Position numbers and translations under genes: made by a program
The notes under the pieces: model-generated
Told to the model about the DNA's origin: nothing
Databases searched by the model: none
Seen by the model: the letters and a program-made list of their open reading frames with translations, nothing else
NCBI GenBank assembly: GCA_002162955.1
Contig: MABD01000011.1
Coordinates: 85,693 to 149,692 of the forward strand
DNA length: 64,000 nt
Reading direction: 5' to 3'
From: Gammaproteobacteria bacterium 45_16_T64
GTDB taxonomy: Bacteria > Pseudomonadota > Gammaproteobacteria > Pseudomonadales > Ketobacteraceae
Shown: positions 19,217 to 28,457 of the stretch, one piece after another
Position numbering within the stretch: position 1 is the stretch's first letter
How the letters are laid out: the number at the start of each line of letters is the position of its first letter

Positions 19217-19228
19217 TAGCCTATCCAC

Positions 19229-19246
19229 AAGGGGGTTCGCCCCCTT
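19229..19246 (+). terminator. Perfect 7-bp stem with TTCG tetraloop after the pilin gene
   Basis: AAGGGGG-TTCG-CCCCCTT forms a perfect and very stable hairpin 12 bp after the pilin stop and 12 bp before the ATG of the next gene. There is no T-run, so it is more likely a 3'-end stabiliser or partial attenuator that keeps pilin mRNA in excess over downstream genes. Confidence 0.6.
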
Positions 19247-19258
19247 CGTGTATTGCCT

Positions 19259-20857
19259 ATGAAAATACAACTTAAGCACCCCAATCAAAAAAATAACAAA
19301 GGCCAAGTAATTATTCCTGGAATGGGGTTGATACTTGTTATTGCCGTTGTAGTTTTCATGATGTTTAATTCTAATCGTGCCGTTTCTGAGAAGATCAATC
19401 TCGTGAATGCTGCCGATGCTGCCGCCTATTCTGGCGCGCTTGTGGCATCTCGCCAGCTTAATTTTATGGCTTATACCAATCGTACAATGATTGCCAATGA
19501 AGTGGCGATTGGGCATATGGTCAGTTATCAAACTGAAGTTAATTTAGTCCATGATACCGTTGTTAATGGTTTGGGGGGCATTGGCGGGGGAATAATTAAT
19601 GCTGTTCTTAACTTTTTCCCTGTAAAACCAGCATTTGATGTGTGGCGCGAAACCATGGAAGTGATTGGTGGCGCATATGTCTTGGCGGTCGATGCAACCA
19701 ATGCATTATATTCCGATTTTCAAAAAACCGAATATCAGGCGTTATTGGCGTCTGGAGTTTCCTCTCCTATTGATAGTGCGATGGTGGGTGTGGCTCAACA
19801 ATATGTAAAAAGAAACGGTATCCAGATTCTGGTGAATGATACCGATACGCTGATTGCGCTAGGGGTTGAGGATCCGGAATTAAAAGCTCGGGCGGATAAT
19901 GCCACGGATCGAACCTTGTTATGTTCCATGATCATGTTTACTCAGCCGGGGCAGGATAGCGGGGAGGATGATGATGCGAGACTTAGCAATAATATCTCGA
20001 CAGGCAACGCACTAGCCGAAGCCTGCAATAGTGGTAGCAGTGGCGCGGCGGGGACAATTGATACTCCCTATGATGACAGTGGTGACCTGTTGGCGATGTT
20101 AAGTGTATCAGCTAATGCTGCGACCTCTGGTGACTGGATAGGGGACAGAAGTGCTGCAGGTGACTATAAAACGTTCTGGTCTTTTGGTGCGTCATTGTCT
20201 CGCTCTGGTTCGACCCAAGCTAGATGGGATAACACCAATAATCAAATTAACTGGTCATCCTATGACTTAGGTAATACGTCCGATGACGGCGATACAATAC
20301 AGGGTAGCACAGGGCCTTTTGGGCTTGGTTTTAATGTTGATGCCAGTGGTAAAAGTGATGCGGTTGAAGTAGCAGATTCATTTGCGGACAATCCTATATC
20401 GGCAGTTGTTGCGGATGCGCTTAGCGGGCTTATGGGCGTGCTCGGAGTGTGTGACCAAGGTGTAGATTGTGATGCGTTAGAAAATGGCGATTATAATGGT
20501 ATTCAGTCCTACGCGCGGCTCAACCCGATGAATACGCAGGCGACGATAACCGCATTTCTTACTCAGTCTGAAAATTGCAATGACTTATTAGGCGTTGGGA
20601 ATGATTCGACACAAGAGGAAGTAGAGGGTTGGCGTGATGACCAAACACGTTTCGCCAGTAATTGCGATGGGCGCTCCTTAACCGCATTGTCTGAAGCTAG
20701 AGTGTTTTATAGTCGCCCTCGCTGCGTAGACAATGATGGTGACGGCGTTTGCGAGGCCGGATTTGTCGATTTGGTTGCAGGCGAAGAAGAGTTGCCGAAT
20801 CTATTTAATCCGTTCTGGTCGGCCAGTTTAACCAACACATCAAGCTTTATACATTGA
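19259..20857 (+). CDS. TadG-like pilus assembly protein
   Basis: The N-terminus is prepilin-like (NKGQVIIPGMGLILVIAVVVFMMF) but has Pro instead of Glu at +5. It is followed by the conserved LVNAADAAAYSGALVASRQLNFMAYTNR stretch typical of the Tad/TadG family. The rest of the 532 residues is a secreted, Asp/Gly/Ser-rich region with several cysteines and no von Willebrand A motif that I can see. Family members are envelope-anchored minor components of Flp pilus assembly. ATG 19259 is preferred over TTG 19253, which would lie closer to the upstream hairpin. The stop lies 9 bp before the next ATG. Confidence 0.75.
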   Translation: MKIQLKHPNQKNNKGQVIIPGMGLILVIAVVVFMMFNSNRAVSEKINLVNAADAAAYSGALVASRQLNFMAYTNRTMIANEVAIGHMVSYQTEVNLVHDTVVNGLGGIGGGIINAVLNFFPVKPAFDVWRETMEVIGGAYVLAVDATNALYSDFQKTEYQALLASGVSSPIDSAMVGVAQQYVKRNGIQILVNDTDTLIALGVEDPELKARADNATDRTLLCSMIMFTQPGQDSGEDDDARLSNNISTGNALAEACNSGSSGAAGTIDTPYDDSGDLLAMLSVSANAATSGDWIGDRSAAGDYKTFWSFGASLSRSGSTQARWDNTNNQINWSSYDLGNTSDDGDTIQGSTGPFGLGFNVDASGKSDAVEVADSFADNPISAVVADALSGLMGVLGVCDQGVDCDALENGDYNGIQSYARLNPMNTQATITAFLTQSENCNDLLGVGNDSTQEEVEGWRDDQTRFASNCDGRSLTALSEARVFYSRPRCVDNDGDGVCEAGFVDLVAGEEELPNLFNPFWSASLTNTSSFIH

Positions 20858-20865
20858 GGTGGGCG

Positions 20866-21741
20866 ATGAATTCAGGGGTGAAAGTAAGTCGGTTTTCTCG
20901 TCAGCGAGGCCAATCAGTGGCGGAGTTTTTGGTAGTTGCTGCAGTCGTGGTGCCGATGATATTAACCATAGCGTCCTTTGCTAATCTGCTCGATGTGCAG
21001 TTAACCGCTAGCAAAGCTGCTCGCTTTGCTGGTTGGGAGAGAACAGTATATATCGATAAATCCCGTGGTGGTGAATGGACTACTGGGGAGATTCGTGACC
21101 ACCTCAAACTGAATATCAATGAGCTTATACTCTCTCGGCCCTGGAATGACTTTGGCCCAGGAAAAGAGTTTGCCGCCAACCCAACCGGATTAGTTGATAC
21201 CATTACGGGTGTGGAATTTGTAACGACTGAGTTGAAAAAATTAACCCATGATACCGATACCCAGTCTGTAATGGCTACAGCCTCAGGTTTGGGGCAAAGC
21301 GTGGTTGAGTCGGCTGAAATTAGCATTCCGTTAAATTCATCGTCATCGTTGCTTCGAATCGTTGAATTTGTTAATTATCAAGAGGAAAAGTATACGGATC
21401 TGGATGAACCCTTGGATAGTGTTGCGAATCAACATCGGTTCAATTTGTCAGAGCGAGCTCCCATTGTTGCAAATGGTTTTGCCGGCGATGATTTCGCCGA
21501 TGCGCTGACAGAAGATGGTTTAAAGGAAACCGTTAGCAAAGTAGCACTGGATGGTACGCCATTGCAGCAATTTGAGCGTGGTATTGTCGGTATCGGTGAT
21601 TTTAATTTAGGTAGTGGTGCGATTCGGTATTTGGGTGGTTTTAAGGAAATGTCTCTCGGTATGGGTAGTGACGGTGTAAGTACCTCTGCAGAAAATCAAT
21701 CTCGACTATTGCCTTCTTACCTGGGCGCATTTAACGAGTAA
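20866..21741 (+). CDS. TadE/F-like pseudopilin
   Basis: The leader SRQRG|QSVAEFLVVAAVVVPMILTIASFANLL has Glu at +5 and Phe at +6, as in TadE/TadF pseudopilins, followed by one hydrophobic helix and about 240 extracytoplasmic residues without a recognised fold. GAGGTGGG before the ATG at 20866 sets the start. It belongs to the pilus operon and would be processed by the same peptidase as the pilin. The length (291 residues) exceeds classical TadE (about 150-200). Confidence 0.7.
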   Translation: MNSGVKVSRFSRQRGQSVAEFLVVAAVVVPMILTIASFANLLDVQLTASKAARFAGWERTVYIDKSRGGEWTTGEIRDHLKLNINELILSRPWNDFGPGKEFAANPTGLVDTITGVEFVTTELKKLTHDTDTQSVMATASGLGQSVVESAEISIPLNSSSSLLRIVEFVNYQEEKYTDLDEPLDSVANQHRFNLSERAPIVANGFAGDDFADALTEDGLKETVSKVALDGTPLQQFERGIVGIGDFNLGSGAIRYLGGFKEMSLGMGSDGVSTSAENQSRLLPSYLGAFNE

Positions 21742-21761
21742 TTTCAAAGGTATTGGTTTAG

Positions 21762-22466
21762 GTGTCCTCTTTGATGCGATGTGTTGCTTTATTCTTACTG
21801 TTAATTTTTGCTGTTAATGCGCAACCCAAATCATATGACCCTCTAGTCACTAAGTTGCCTGGCATCCCTGTTATACCAGGTGCAACGTGGCAGTGGGTAG
21901 GGGTGCAAATGGCGATAAATGGCATACCTATGTCCATAAAGACCTTCGAGTACAAGGGGACTGAGCGTCAACTTGAGCGGTATTATGTAAGTTTATGGAA
22001 ATCAAAGGGGCATGGGCAATATAAAGCTAAGGATTGGGGGCGTTATAAAATCATTGGTCATGAGCTGGACGGCTTTTATTCGACAGTGCAATACAGGAAG
22101 GAAGGTAAGGTTATTCGAGGAAAGCTGGTAGTAACCGAGATCGCCACGCGTCATAGGAATAAACAGGGTACACAGGTACCAAAGCCGCCAGCAAGCAACG
22201 TTATTAGCGTTGTAGAAAGCCGAGATGCAGGAAAACGATCAGAAACGGTTACGTTTGATAGCAATAAAGACGTTGATTTTAACATCCGATACTATGAGAA
22301 TCAGTATAAGAATGAAAACTGGGGGTTAGTATTTAGTCAGGATGTTTATCGGCGATCCTCAGTGAGGCACTTCCAAAAAGGAAGTCAATTGGTGCAGGTG
22401 ACCGTTAAATTGCTGCCGGGCCAACCAAAAAACAAATCCCATATTATGGTTCATTGGATAAAATAG
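21762..22466 (+). CDS. Exported protein of unknown function in the tad operon
   Basis: I do not recognise this family. The protein has 234 residues with an N-terminal signal peptide (hydrophobic core ALFLLLIFAVNA, probable cleavage after NA-QP). The remainder is basic and rich in Lys, Tyr, Gln and Val with no transmembrane segment, so it is probably periplasmic. The start is GTG 21762, or ATG 21774. It sits between two prepilin-like genes, which suggests a periplasmic or accessory pilus role. Confidence 0.7.
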   Translation: MSSLMRCVALFLLLIFAVNAQPKSYDPLVTKLPGIPVIPGATWQWVGVQMAINGIPMSIKTFEYKGTERQLERYYVSLWKSKGHGQYKAKDWGRYKIIGHELDGFYSTVQYRKEGKVIRGKLVVTEIATRHRNKQGTQVPKPPASNVISVVESRDAGKRSETVTFDSNKDVDFNIRYYENQYKNENWGLVFSQDVYRRSSVRHFQKGSQLVQVTVKLLPGQPKNKSHIMVHWIK

Positions 22467-22479
22467 GGCGGAGGTGTAT

Positions 22480-22755
22480 ATGCGTACTTATCCCGGCAAG
22501 CGTCACTCTGGGCAGGTGATGGCCGAGTACATCATTGCCTCAGTGTTTCTGGGGTTGTTTGTATGGTACGCGATTGTGGGTGGCAGTGTTGACGGGGCTA
22601 CCGGAAAAGGTGGGATGTTAGAAACGGATGTTAGTGTGACAGGGACGGGCGCTGTATTGGACAGAGCAACGGGTACAAATGTTGCAGTGCCTGGCCTGGT
22701 TCAGGCGCTGCACAATAAGCAAGTGGATTTTTCCAATGAGATATACAAGCCCTAA
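22480..22755 (+). CDS. Minor Flp-like pilin
   Basis: This is a 91-residue prepilin. After RHSG comes QVMAEYIIASVFLGLFVWYAIVGG, again G|xxxxEY followed by a hydrophobic helix. The C-terminal part is short and Gly/Val/Thr-rich. GGCGGAGG places the start at ATG 22480 rather than GTG 22474. It differs from the first pilin and is probably a minor or priming subunit. Confidence 0.75.
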   Translation: MRTYPGKRHSGQVMAEYIIASVFLGLFVWYAIVGGSVDGATGKGGMLETDVSVTGTGAVLDRATGTNVAVPGLVQALHNKQVDFSNEIYKP

Positions 22756-22797
22756 AGTAACTTATATCTCGTATAACGTGAGTTTGGTGATACTAAA

Positions 22798-23598
22798 ATG
22801 AAATCTAATAATAAATTAACAATCATTCTCCTTTTTGGCGCGTTGCTTACCGGTGGTGCCGGTTGGTTTTTGACACAAAACTATATTGATACTCAGGTGA
22901 CGGATTACAAGTCTGATTTTGATGACAGGCGTCAGGCAGTGAGTGTTGTGGTTGCATCGAGGAATCTTGCTGTTGGCGACGTGTTATCCCCAGCAACCGC
23001 TCAAATTCGTCAGATACCTGGAGCCTATGTGCCGAGAGATGCTATCCGCCCTGGGCAGTTTGGCGCGGTGGAAGGGCGTCAGCTAATCCATGCAATCAAA
23101 CTGGGTGAGCCAATATTAAAAATCCATGTCAACGCAGTTAAAGTGGATGGCTTAGCAAGCTTGCTTGAAGATGGTGAAAGGGCAATAACGATTCCGGTTG
23201 ATACCTTAGACACTATGTCGGGTTTTTTGAACCCTGGCGACCGTGTTGATCTTTATATCACGCTGAAGGATGGCGAGCGTGATAGAACAGTGCCTCTTGT
23301 GGAAAACGTTCGGGTACTTGCGACCGGAAAAGACATTGATGATGGTATTAGCGAAGGTCAGAAAAAGTATAATGAGATCACCATAGGGGTGACCCCCCTT
23401 GATGCCACCCGAGTTATTCACGGTCAAATAGTGGGTGACCTTGCTGTCTTGCTACGAAAGTCACAGGACGAAGGGTCCCGGTTTGATGATTACGTGACTA
23501 TTGATAACCTTATCGATAACCCACAAGATGCGGCTCCTACCCCACAAAGAGCTACAGGCTGGGGGTTTGAATTGATTAAAGGTGGTACTCGATCTTAA
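22798..23598 (+). CDS. cpaB: Flp pilus assembly protein CpaB (RcpC)
   Basis: An N-terminal membrane anchor (LTIILLFGALLTGGAGWFL) is followed by an SAF domain (VVVASRNLAVGDVLSPATAQIRQIP, residues about 43-110) and the RcpC/CpaB beta domain with the hallmark AITIPVDTLDTMSGFLNPGDRVDLY. CpaB is a periplasmic partner of the secretin. The length of 266 residues is normal. It directly precedes the secretin gene, the usual cpaB-cpaC order. Confidence 0.93.
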   Translation: MKSNNKLTIILLFGALLTGGAGWFLTQNYIDTQVTDYKSDFDDRRQAVSVVVASRNLAVGDVLSPATAQIRQIPGAYVPRDAIRPGQFGAVEGRQLIHAIKLGEPILKIHVNAVKVDGLASLLEDGERAITIPVDTLDTMSGFLNPGDRVDLYITLKDGERDRTVPLVENVRVLATGKDIDDGISEGQKKYNEITIGVTPLDATRVIHGQIVGDLAVLLRKSQDEGSRFDDYVTIDNLIDNPQDAAPTPQRATGWGFELIKGGTRS

Positions 23599-23656
23599 CC
23601 AGTGGTATTTTGCAGTTATCTCCACAAATAATAAAAAATAAGGAATATATAGCTTT

Positions 23657-24916
23657 ATGTTATCTACTCGTTCCAGGCGAGCTGTGTTGTCGTCGATAGT
23701 ACTGTCTTTTATATGTCTTATTGCTCACGTACCTACTGCATTTGCGGAGGGTTATTCAGATACGGTGTCCATCGTTGAAGGGCAGACAACATTATTGCCC
23801 TATCCCGGGGTTTCGAGGGTCTCCATAGGTCATCCAGACATTGCCAACGCCCAGGCAACGGGGCCAGATGAGATTCTGCTGACGGGACTAAAGGCGGGTG
23901 TTACTGATTTACGCATTTGGACGGTGCAAGGTGTTCAAAAGCGCTTTTTGCTCCGTGTGGTGGATAATTCCTGGGTTCAAATTATAGAAATTGCCAATAT
24001 CGTGTTGGCTGATGTTGAAGGTGTCAATGCGAGAGAAGAAAACGGCATTGTTTTTATCGAAGGGAGAGTTCTTAGGCAGCAGGATGTTGCTATTATCGAT
24101 GGTATGAAAGGGAAGCTTTCATCTGAAATTTCTAAGGGAACGGTGGTTTTTAACGTGGTTAATCCATCGGTTAGTCTTGCAGCGATGGTTATGCTGGATG
24201 TGCAGGTTGTAGAAGTGAGGCGGAATGAGGCCAAGCGCATTGGAATTCAATGGGGGGCTAATGCCACGGGTCCGTTGATTTCTTTTAATGACGGACTAGA
24301 TAGTGGGCAAGTAGGTATTACCACATCCTTGGGGTCAACTATACAATTACTTCAGAGTGAAGGTGTGGCGAGGGTTTTAGCTCAGCCAAAGCTAGTGACT
24401 CGAAGTGGTTCTAAAGCTAAATTTCTGGCAGGTGGCGAGATTCCCATACCGGTAACCAATCAGGATGGTTCAGTATCGGTGACTTTTAAGCAGGTGGGTG
24501 TGATTTTAGATATGCAGCCGGTTACTGATCCCGATGGTTTTATTGCCGTAGCACTTGAGATAGAGGTAAGTGCGGTAGATGAAAGCGTATCTGTACTGGG
24601 CATTCCTGGTTTTACTACGCGCTCTACCAAAATGGAGATGAATGTACTTTCCGGTCAAACCATGGTTATTTCTGGCATGTTACAGTCGGAAGATTCCAAG
24701 TCAATTACACGCCTACCTGGTCTTGGCAGTATCCCTATTATTGGTGAGCTGTTTAGGTCTCGCGATTTTCAAGATCAGACAACAGAGCTGATGATTTTTG
24801 TCACGCCTCATCTAATGGACCCAGAAGGGAAACTAAATGTTGATCTGATGCAATACGGAAAAGAACTCAGTGAATCCGCCCATGGAGAGACACAAAGTTG
24901 GAGCATCTTTGACTAG
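23657..24916 (+). CDS. cpaC: Tad/Flp pilus secretin CpaC (RcpA)
   Basis: A signal peptide ends near AFAEG. The N-terminal pilus/BON-like domain (SIGHPDIANAQATGPDEILLTGLKAGVTDLRIW) and the C-terminal secretin domain (VARVLAQPKLVTRSGSKAKFLAGGEIP ... GLGSIPIIGELFRSRDFQDQTTELMIFVTPHLM) are both present. The protein forms the outer-membrane channel for the Flp pilus. At 419 residues it is within range, slightly short. The stop (TAG) is followed immediately by the ATG of the ATPase gene. Confidence 0.95.
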   Translation: MLSTRSRRAVLSSIVLSFICLIAHVPTAFAEGYSDTVSIVEGQTTLLPYPGVSRVSIGHPDIANAQATGPDEILLTGLKAGVTDLRIWTVQGVQKRFLLRVVDNSWVQIIEIANIVLADVEGVNAREENGIVFIEGRVLRQQDVAIIDGMKGKLSSEISKGTVVFNVVNPSVSLAAMVMLDVQVVEVRRNEAKRIGIQWGANATGPLISFNDGLDSGQVGITTSLGSTIQLLQSEGVARVLAQPKLVTRSGSKAKFLAGGEIPIPVTNQDGSVSVTFKQVGVILDMQPVTDPDGFIAVALEIEVSAVDESVSVLGIPGFTTRSTKMEMNVLSGQTMVISGMLQSEDSKSITRLPGLGSIPIIGELFRSRDFQDQTTELMIFVTPHLMDPEGKLNVDLMQYGKELSESAHGETQSWSIFD

Positions 24917-26608
24917 ATGCCCCAGAGGGTTGGTCGTATGTTAGATTTTGAAATACAAGATTCAAGCAACAACATTACTAGTTATCAGTTTGGTCCTGGC
25001 GTTTTTCTTATGGGAAAGGGGGATCAATGCGACGTATTGCTAAATGATGGTCATGTGTCTAGAGTCCATGCAGAGCTGGTGGTAAAAAAAGAATCGGCAC
25101 AGCTGGTGGACAAAGGTAGTACCAATGGTACTTGGTTTGAGGGGCAGCAACTTGAAATGCCCTTAATGCTGAGGACCGGTCAAGAAGTAGTATTTGGCGA
25201 GCTTCGATTTAGGGTTAAAAGTGTTCCCAGAGATGAAATGGATCTTTCCTTTGGGGGGCAGGATAGAACTAACATTAAATCGAAAGTGGTTCAGCAGAGT
25301 GAAGAGATAGTTAATCTAAAGCGTCGTGTCCATTCGATGATTTTGGAGTACCTTGATCTTCGTAAGCGTGGTAATTTGCAGGACATGAGTGCTGAAGATC
25401 TTCGTGTTGAGGCTGTAAAAGCGACGCAGGAGATAATTAGGGAGCGGGTCGATAAGTTACCGGATGGGATTGGTAGGGAAGAGCTGTTGCGTCAAGTCGT
25501 TGCTGAAGCTGTCGGTCTAGGTGCGCTGGAGCCATTGCTGGACGACGACGACGTGACTGAGGTGATGGTGAATGGCCCAGATCAAATCTACGTAGAGAAG
25601 AGTGGGAAAATTCAATTAGCTGAGAGTCGTTTTACCAGTACTCAATCTTTACTTGCAGTTATCGACCGAATTGTGTCGCCATTAGGTCGTCGAATCGATG
25701 AAAGCTCACCAATGGTGGATGCTCGGCTATCAGATGGATCGAGGGTTAACGCGATTATCCCGCCGTTGGCGTTGAATGGGCCTACCATCACCATCAGGAA
25801 ATTCTCGAAGAAAAAATTGTACATGAATGACCTCTTTAAATATGGGTCGATCAATAAGGAAATGGCAGTATTTTTACGTACTTGCGTTAATCACCATAAG
25901 AATATCATGATATCTGGTGGTACTGGCTCTGGAAAAACCACATTACTCAATATATTGTCTAACTTTATTGGGCCAACGGAAAGGATCGTGACGATTGAGG
26001 ATGCTGCAGAATTACAGCTAAATCAGCCCCACGTGATATCGTTAGAAAGCAGACCCTCAAATGCAGAAGGAAAAGGGCGAGTCACGATTAGGGATTTAGT
26101 GACTAACTCCCTGCGTATGCGGCCAGATCGTATCGTTGTGGGTGAGTGTCGAGGAGGAGAGGCCTTAGACATGCTACAGGCAATGAATACGGGGCATGAT
26201 GGTTCATTGACCACTGGGCACGCGAATTCTCCGGCGGATTTTTTATCTCGGTTGGAAGTTATGGTGATGATGGCTGGCGTTGACCTACCTTCAAGGGCGA
26301 TACGAGAGCAAATATCATCTGCCGTTGATATATTAGTGCAGCAAAACCGAATGGCGGACGGGACCCGAAAAGTAACCCATGTAATGGAAGTGCTGGGGTT
26401 TGACGGCGAAAATATTGTATTAAAACCTATTTTTGAATACCATAAAAAAGGTATTGATGAGGAAGGTAAGATTCTAGGGTTTTATTCCGCAAGTGGTTAT
26501 GTACCGCAATTTTATCGTGAACTGATAGCGCAAGGACAAAAGCTAGACACATCAATCTTTGAGGATGCGGAAGTCAAGATTGAAGGGTTGGATCAGGCAT
26601 GGGAATAG
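24917..26608 (+). CDS. cpaF: FHA domain fused to CpaF/TadA secretion ATPase
   Basis: Residues about 15-115 form an FHA domain: GKGDQCDVLLND, then SRVHAEL and STNGTWFEG, the phosphothreonine-binding signatures. Residues about 150-540 are a type II/IV secretion ATPase of the TadA/CpaF class with Walker A GGTGSGKTT, an Asp box and Walker B-like RIVVGECRGGEA, and a His box (TGHANSP). The ATPase drives Flp pilus assembly from the inner face of the membrane. Most CpaF proteins lack the FHA domain. The ATG follows the secretin stop directly; ATG 24938 is an alternative with AGAGGG upstream. Confidence 0.95.
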   Translation: MPQRVGRMLDFEIQDSSNNITSYQFGPGVFLMGKGDQCDVLLNDGHVSRVHAELVVKKESAQLVDKGSTNGTWFEGQQLEMPLMLRTGQEVVFGELRFRVKSVPRDEMDLSFGGQDRTNIKSKVVQQSEEIVNLKRRVHSMILEYLDLRKRGNLQDMSAEDLRVEAVKATQEIIRERVDKLPDGIGREELLRQVVAEAVGLGALEPLLDDDDVTEVMVNGPDQIYVEKSGKIQLAESRFTSTQSLLAVIDRIVSPLGRRIDESSPMVDARLSDGSRVNAIIPPLALNGPTITIRKFSKKKLYMNDLFKYGSINKEMAVFLRTCVNHHKNIMISGGTGSGKTTLLNILSNFIGPTERIVTIEDAAELQLNQPHVISLESRPSNAEGKGRVTIRDLVTNSLRMRPDRIVVGECRGGEALDMLQAMNTGHDGSLTTGHANSPADFLSRLEVMVMMAGVDLPSRAIREQISSAVDILVQQNRMADGTRKVTHVMEVLGFDGENIVLKPIFEYHKKGIDEEGKILGFYSASGYVPQFYRELIAQGQKLDTSIFEDAEVKIEGLDQAWE

Positions 26609-27480
26609 AGAGCGTAGCTGCGGTCTTACATGAGTATGCAGAAATATTGATTTTTGTGCTGACCATTGTATTTTGTGTCTGCGTGTTCTTTCTTGTGAAT
26701 AGCATCGGTAGAGATATCTTTACGCTGTATAGGAAGCGCTTCTATTTAAAAGTCGATAAAGGTTTGCGCGATGTTGTTGTTCTGGTGGAGCCTTCTCAGG
26801 TATTTACCATGACAATGGTGTTTGCCGTGTTTGTTGGGCCATTGATTTTTATCGTTACGAACTTGGTGATAGCATTGTCGGTAGTTGGCGTGGTGCTGTT
26901 TGCTCCGCCTATTATTCTAAGTATCATGAAGAGCAAACGGTCAGAGAAGTTCATTAAACAACTGCCTGACGCATTAGCGGCAATGTCATCCTCCATGAGT
27001 TCTGGTCTAAATCTGATTAAAGCCATGCAACAGGTAGTAAAAAATCAACCCGAACCAATCGCGCAAGAATTTGCCCAGGTAATGGTCGAAAATCGTGTTG
27101 GGCACGATCTAAATGATTCTTTGGATGATTTAGCAGAAAGAATCGGTAAGCAAGACGTGGTATTGATGAATTCAGCTATTAAGATCTCTAGGGCTGTCGG
27201 GGGGAATTTAGGCGAGACGCTAGAGATTCTATCCCATACCTTGCGTGAGAAGGCGAAAGTTGAAGGCAAGGTGAGAGCTCTAACGTCCATGGGAAAGGCT
27301 CAAGGTAATTTGGCGATGGGTTTTCCGGTGTTTATGGGGTACGTATTCTTCAAGTTAGAGCCAGAAGCGATGAACTTGCTGTTTACCTCGCAACTTGGTT
27401 GGATTTGGCTAGGCATTATGGGGGCGATGGCAGTGATGGGGGCTGTGTTGATTAAGAAGGTGGTGACCATTGATATTTGA
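26599..27480 (+). CDS. tadB: Inner-membrane pilus platform protein TadB
   Basis: This 293-residue protein has a type II secretion F (T2SSF) domain (LPDALAAMSSSMSSGLNLIKAMQQV; NSAIKISRAVGGNLGETLEIL) and hydrophobic segments at about residues 12-35, 75-115 and near the C-terminus. TadB and TadC form the inner-membrane platform that the ATPase acts on. It overlaps the ATPase gene by 10 bp and tadC by 11 bp, so translation is coupled. Confidence 0.92.
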   Translation: MGIESVAAVLHEYAEILIFVLTIVFCVCVFFLVNSIGRDIFTLYRKRFYLKVDKGLRDVVVLVEPSQVFTMTMVFAVFVGPLIFIVTNLVIALSVVGVVLFAPPIILSIMKSKRSEKFIKQLPDALAAMSSSMSSGLNLIKAMQQVVKNQPEPIAQEFAQVMVENRVGHDLNDSLDDLAERIGKQDVVLMNSAIKISRAVGGNLGETLEILSHTLREKAKVEGKVRALTSMGKAQGNLAMGFPVFMGYVFFKLEPEAMNLLFTSQLGWIWLGIMGAMAVMGAVLIKKVVTIDI

Positions 27481-28429
27481 TGAGTTGTTTCAATGGGTCG
27501 CCAGCGTTCCGTTTTTAGGTTATTTGCCAGCGATATTTGCAGGGTTGGCAATAGCGGTGGGTACTTTTGCGCTATCAAAGCTGGTCGTTCGCACTCGGCC
27601 TGAAGTTGATTCGATGGAGTGGCGCGATCCTCCCCCTGTTTTATTTAAGATTTTCAAACCACTTGTTCGGCTTTTTGCGACGGATGTTCGTTCGTTAATG
27701 AGGGATGAGTATTATAAATCCCTCCATCAAAAACTGAGCGCTGCCGGACAAAATTATGCAATATTGCCTCACGAATTTACCACGCTGAAGCTAATCTGTA
27801 TGGTTGTTGGCGGCATTGTGTCCGTTGTAGTATACAAGATTGATCAGGATCTGGGCCCTGAAGCATTGATATTTTTGGCCTCTACGGTGCCAGTGGGTTT
27901 TTTCTATCCGGATATTTGGTTGGCAGATAAAGTCGGTGCACGACGTAGAGCCGTCGCGAAAGAATTCCCATTCTTGTTGGATCTTCTGGTGCTGTCGATG
28001 AGGGCTGGATTGAATTATTCGACATCGCTGGGGCAGGCCATCGCTAGCTTACCCACCGGGCCAGTGCGTGAGGAGTTTGCTAAACTGCTACGCGAAACTC
28101 GGGCGGGTAAGTCAAGGCGCGAAGCGCTATTGGATTTGGCGGAGCGAATGAACATAGATTCAGTGAATAACTTTGTTGCCGCAGTGAATCAGGCGGATGA
28201 AACTGGTGGTGAAATTGTTGACGTACTGACTGCTCAAGCTGAGCAAAAAAGAGTGGAGCGTTTTAACCACGCTGAGGAAGTTGCGAATAAAGCGCCAGTT
28301 AAGATGTTGATTCCGATGATGGCGTTTCTTTTTCCTATTATCTTTATGCTGCTAGCCTTCGTTGTTATTGTAAAGCTTGCGGAAATTGATATGTTGCCAA
28401 CATCGATGCTGGTGCTACTTGCGTCGTAA
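27470..28429 (+). CDS. tadC: Inner-membrane pilus platform protein TadC
   Basis: This 319-residue protein has a T2SSF domain (FPFLLDLLVLSMRAGLNYSTSLGQAI; NNFVAAVNQADETGGEIVDVLTAQA) with membrane segments near residues 18-38, 100-150 and 280-310. It is the second half of the TadB/TadC platform. The apparent start is a TTG at 27470 inside tadB; no ATG or GTG nearby gives a complete first membrane segment. Confidence 0.92.
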   Translation: MIFDELFQWVASVPFLGYLPAIFAGLAIAVGTFALSKLVVRTRPEVDSMEWRDPPPVLFKIFKPLVRLFATDVRSLMRDEYYKSLHQKLSAAGQNYAILPHEFTTLKLICMVVGGIVSVVVYKIDQDLGPEALIFLASTVPVGFFYPDIWLADKVGARRRAVAKEFPFLLDLLVLSMRAGLNYSTSLGQAIASLPTGPVREEFAKLLRETRAGKSRREALLDLAERMNIDSVNNFVAAVNQADETGGEIVDVLTAQAEQKRVERFNHAEEVANKAPVKMLIPMMAFLFPIIFMLLAFVVIVKLAEIDMLPTSMLVLLAS

Positions 28430-28457
28430 CGGAAGTGTCGCTGCGAGGAGTCAATTA

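Noticed and set aside
28377..28457. Upstream extension of the DUF192 gene overlapping tadC
   Set aside because: The extension is Cys/Arg-rich shadow sequence of tadC. ATG 28458 has a clear GAGGAG site.
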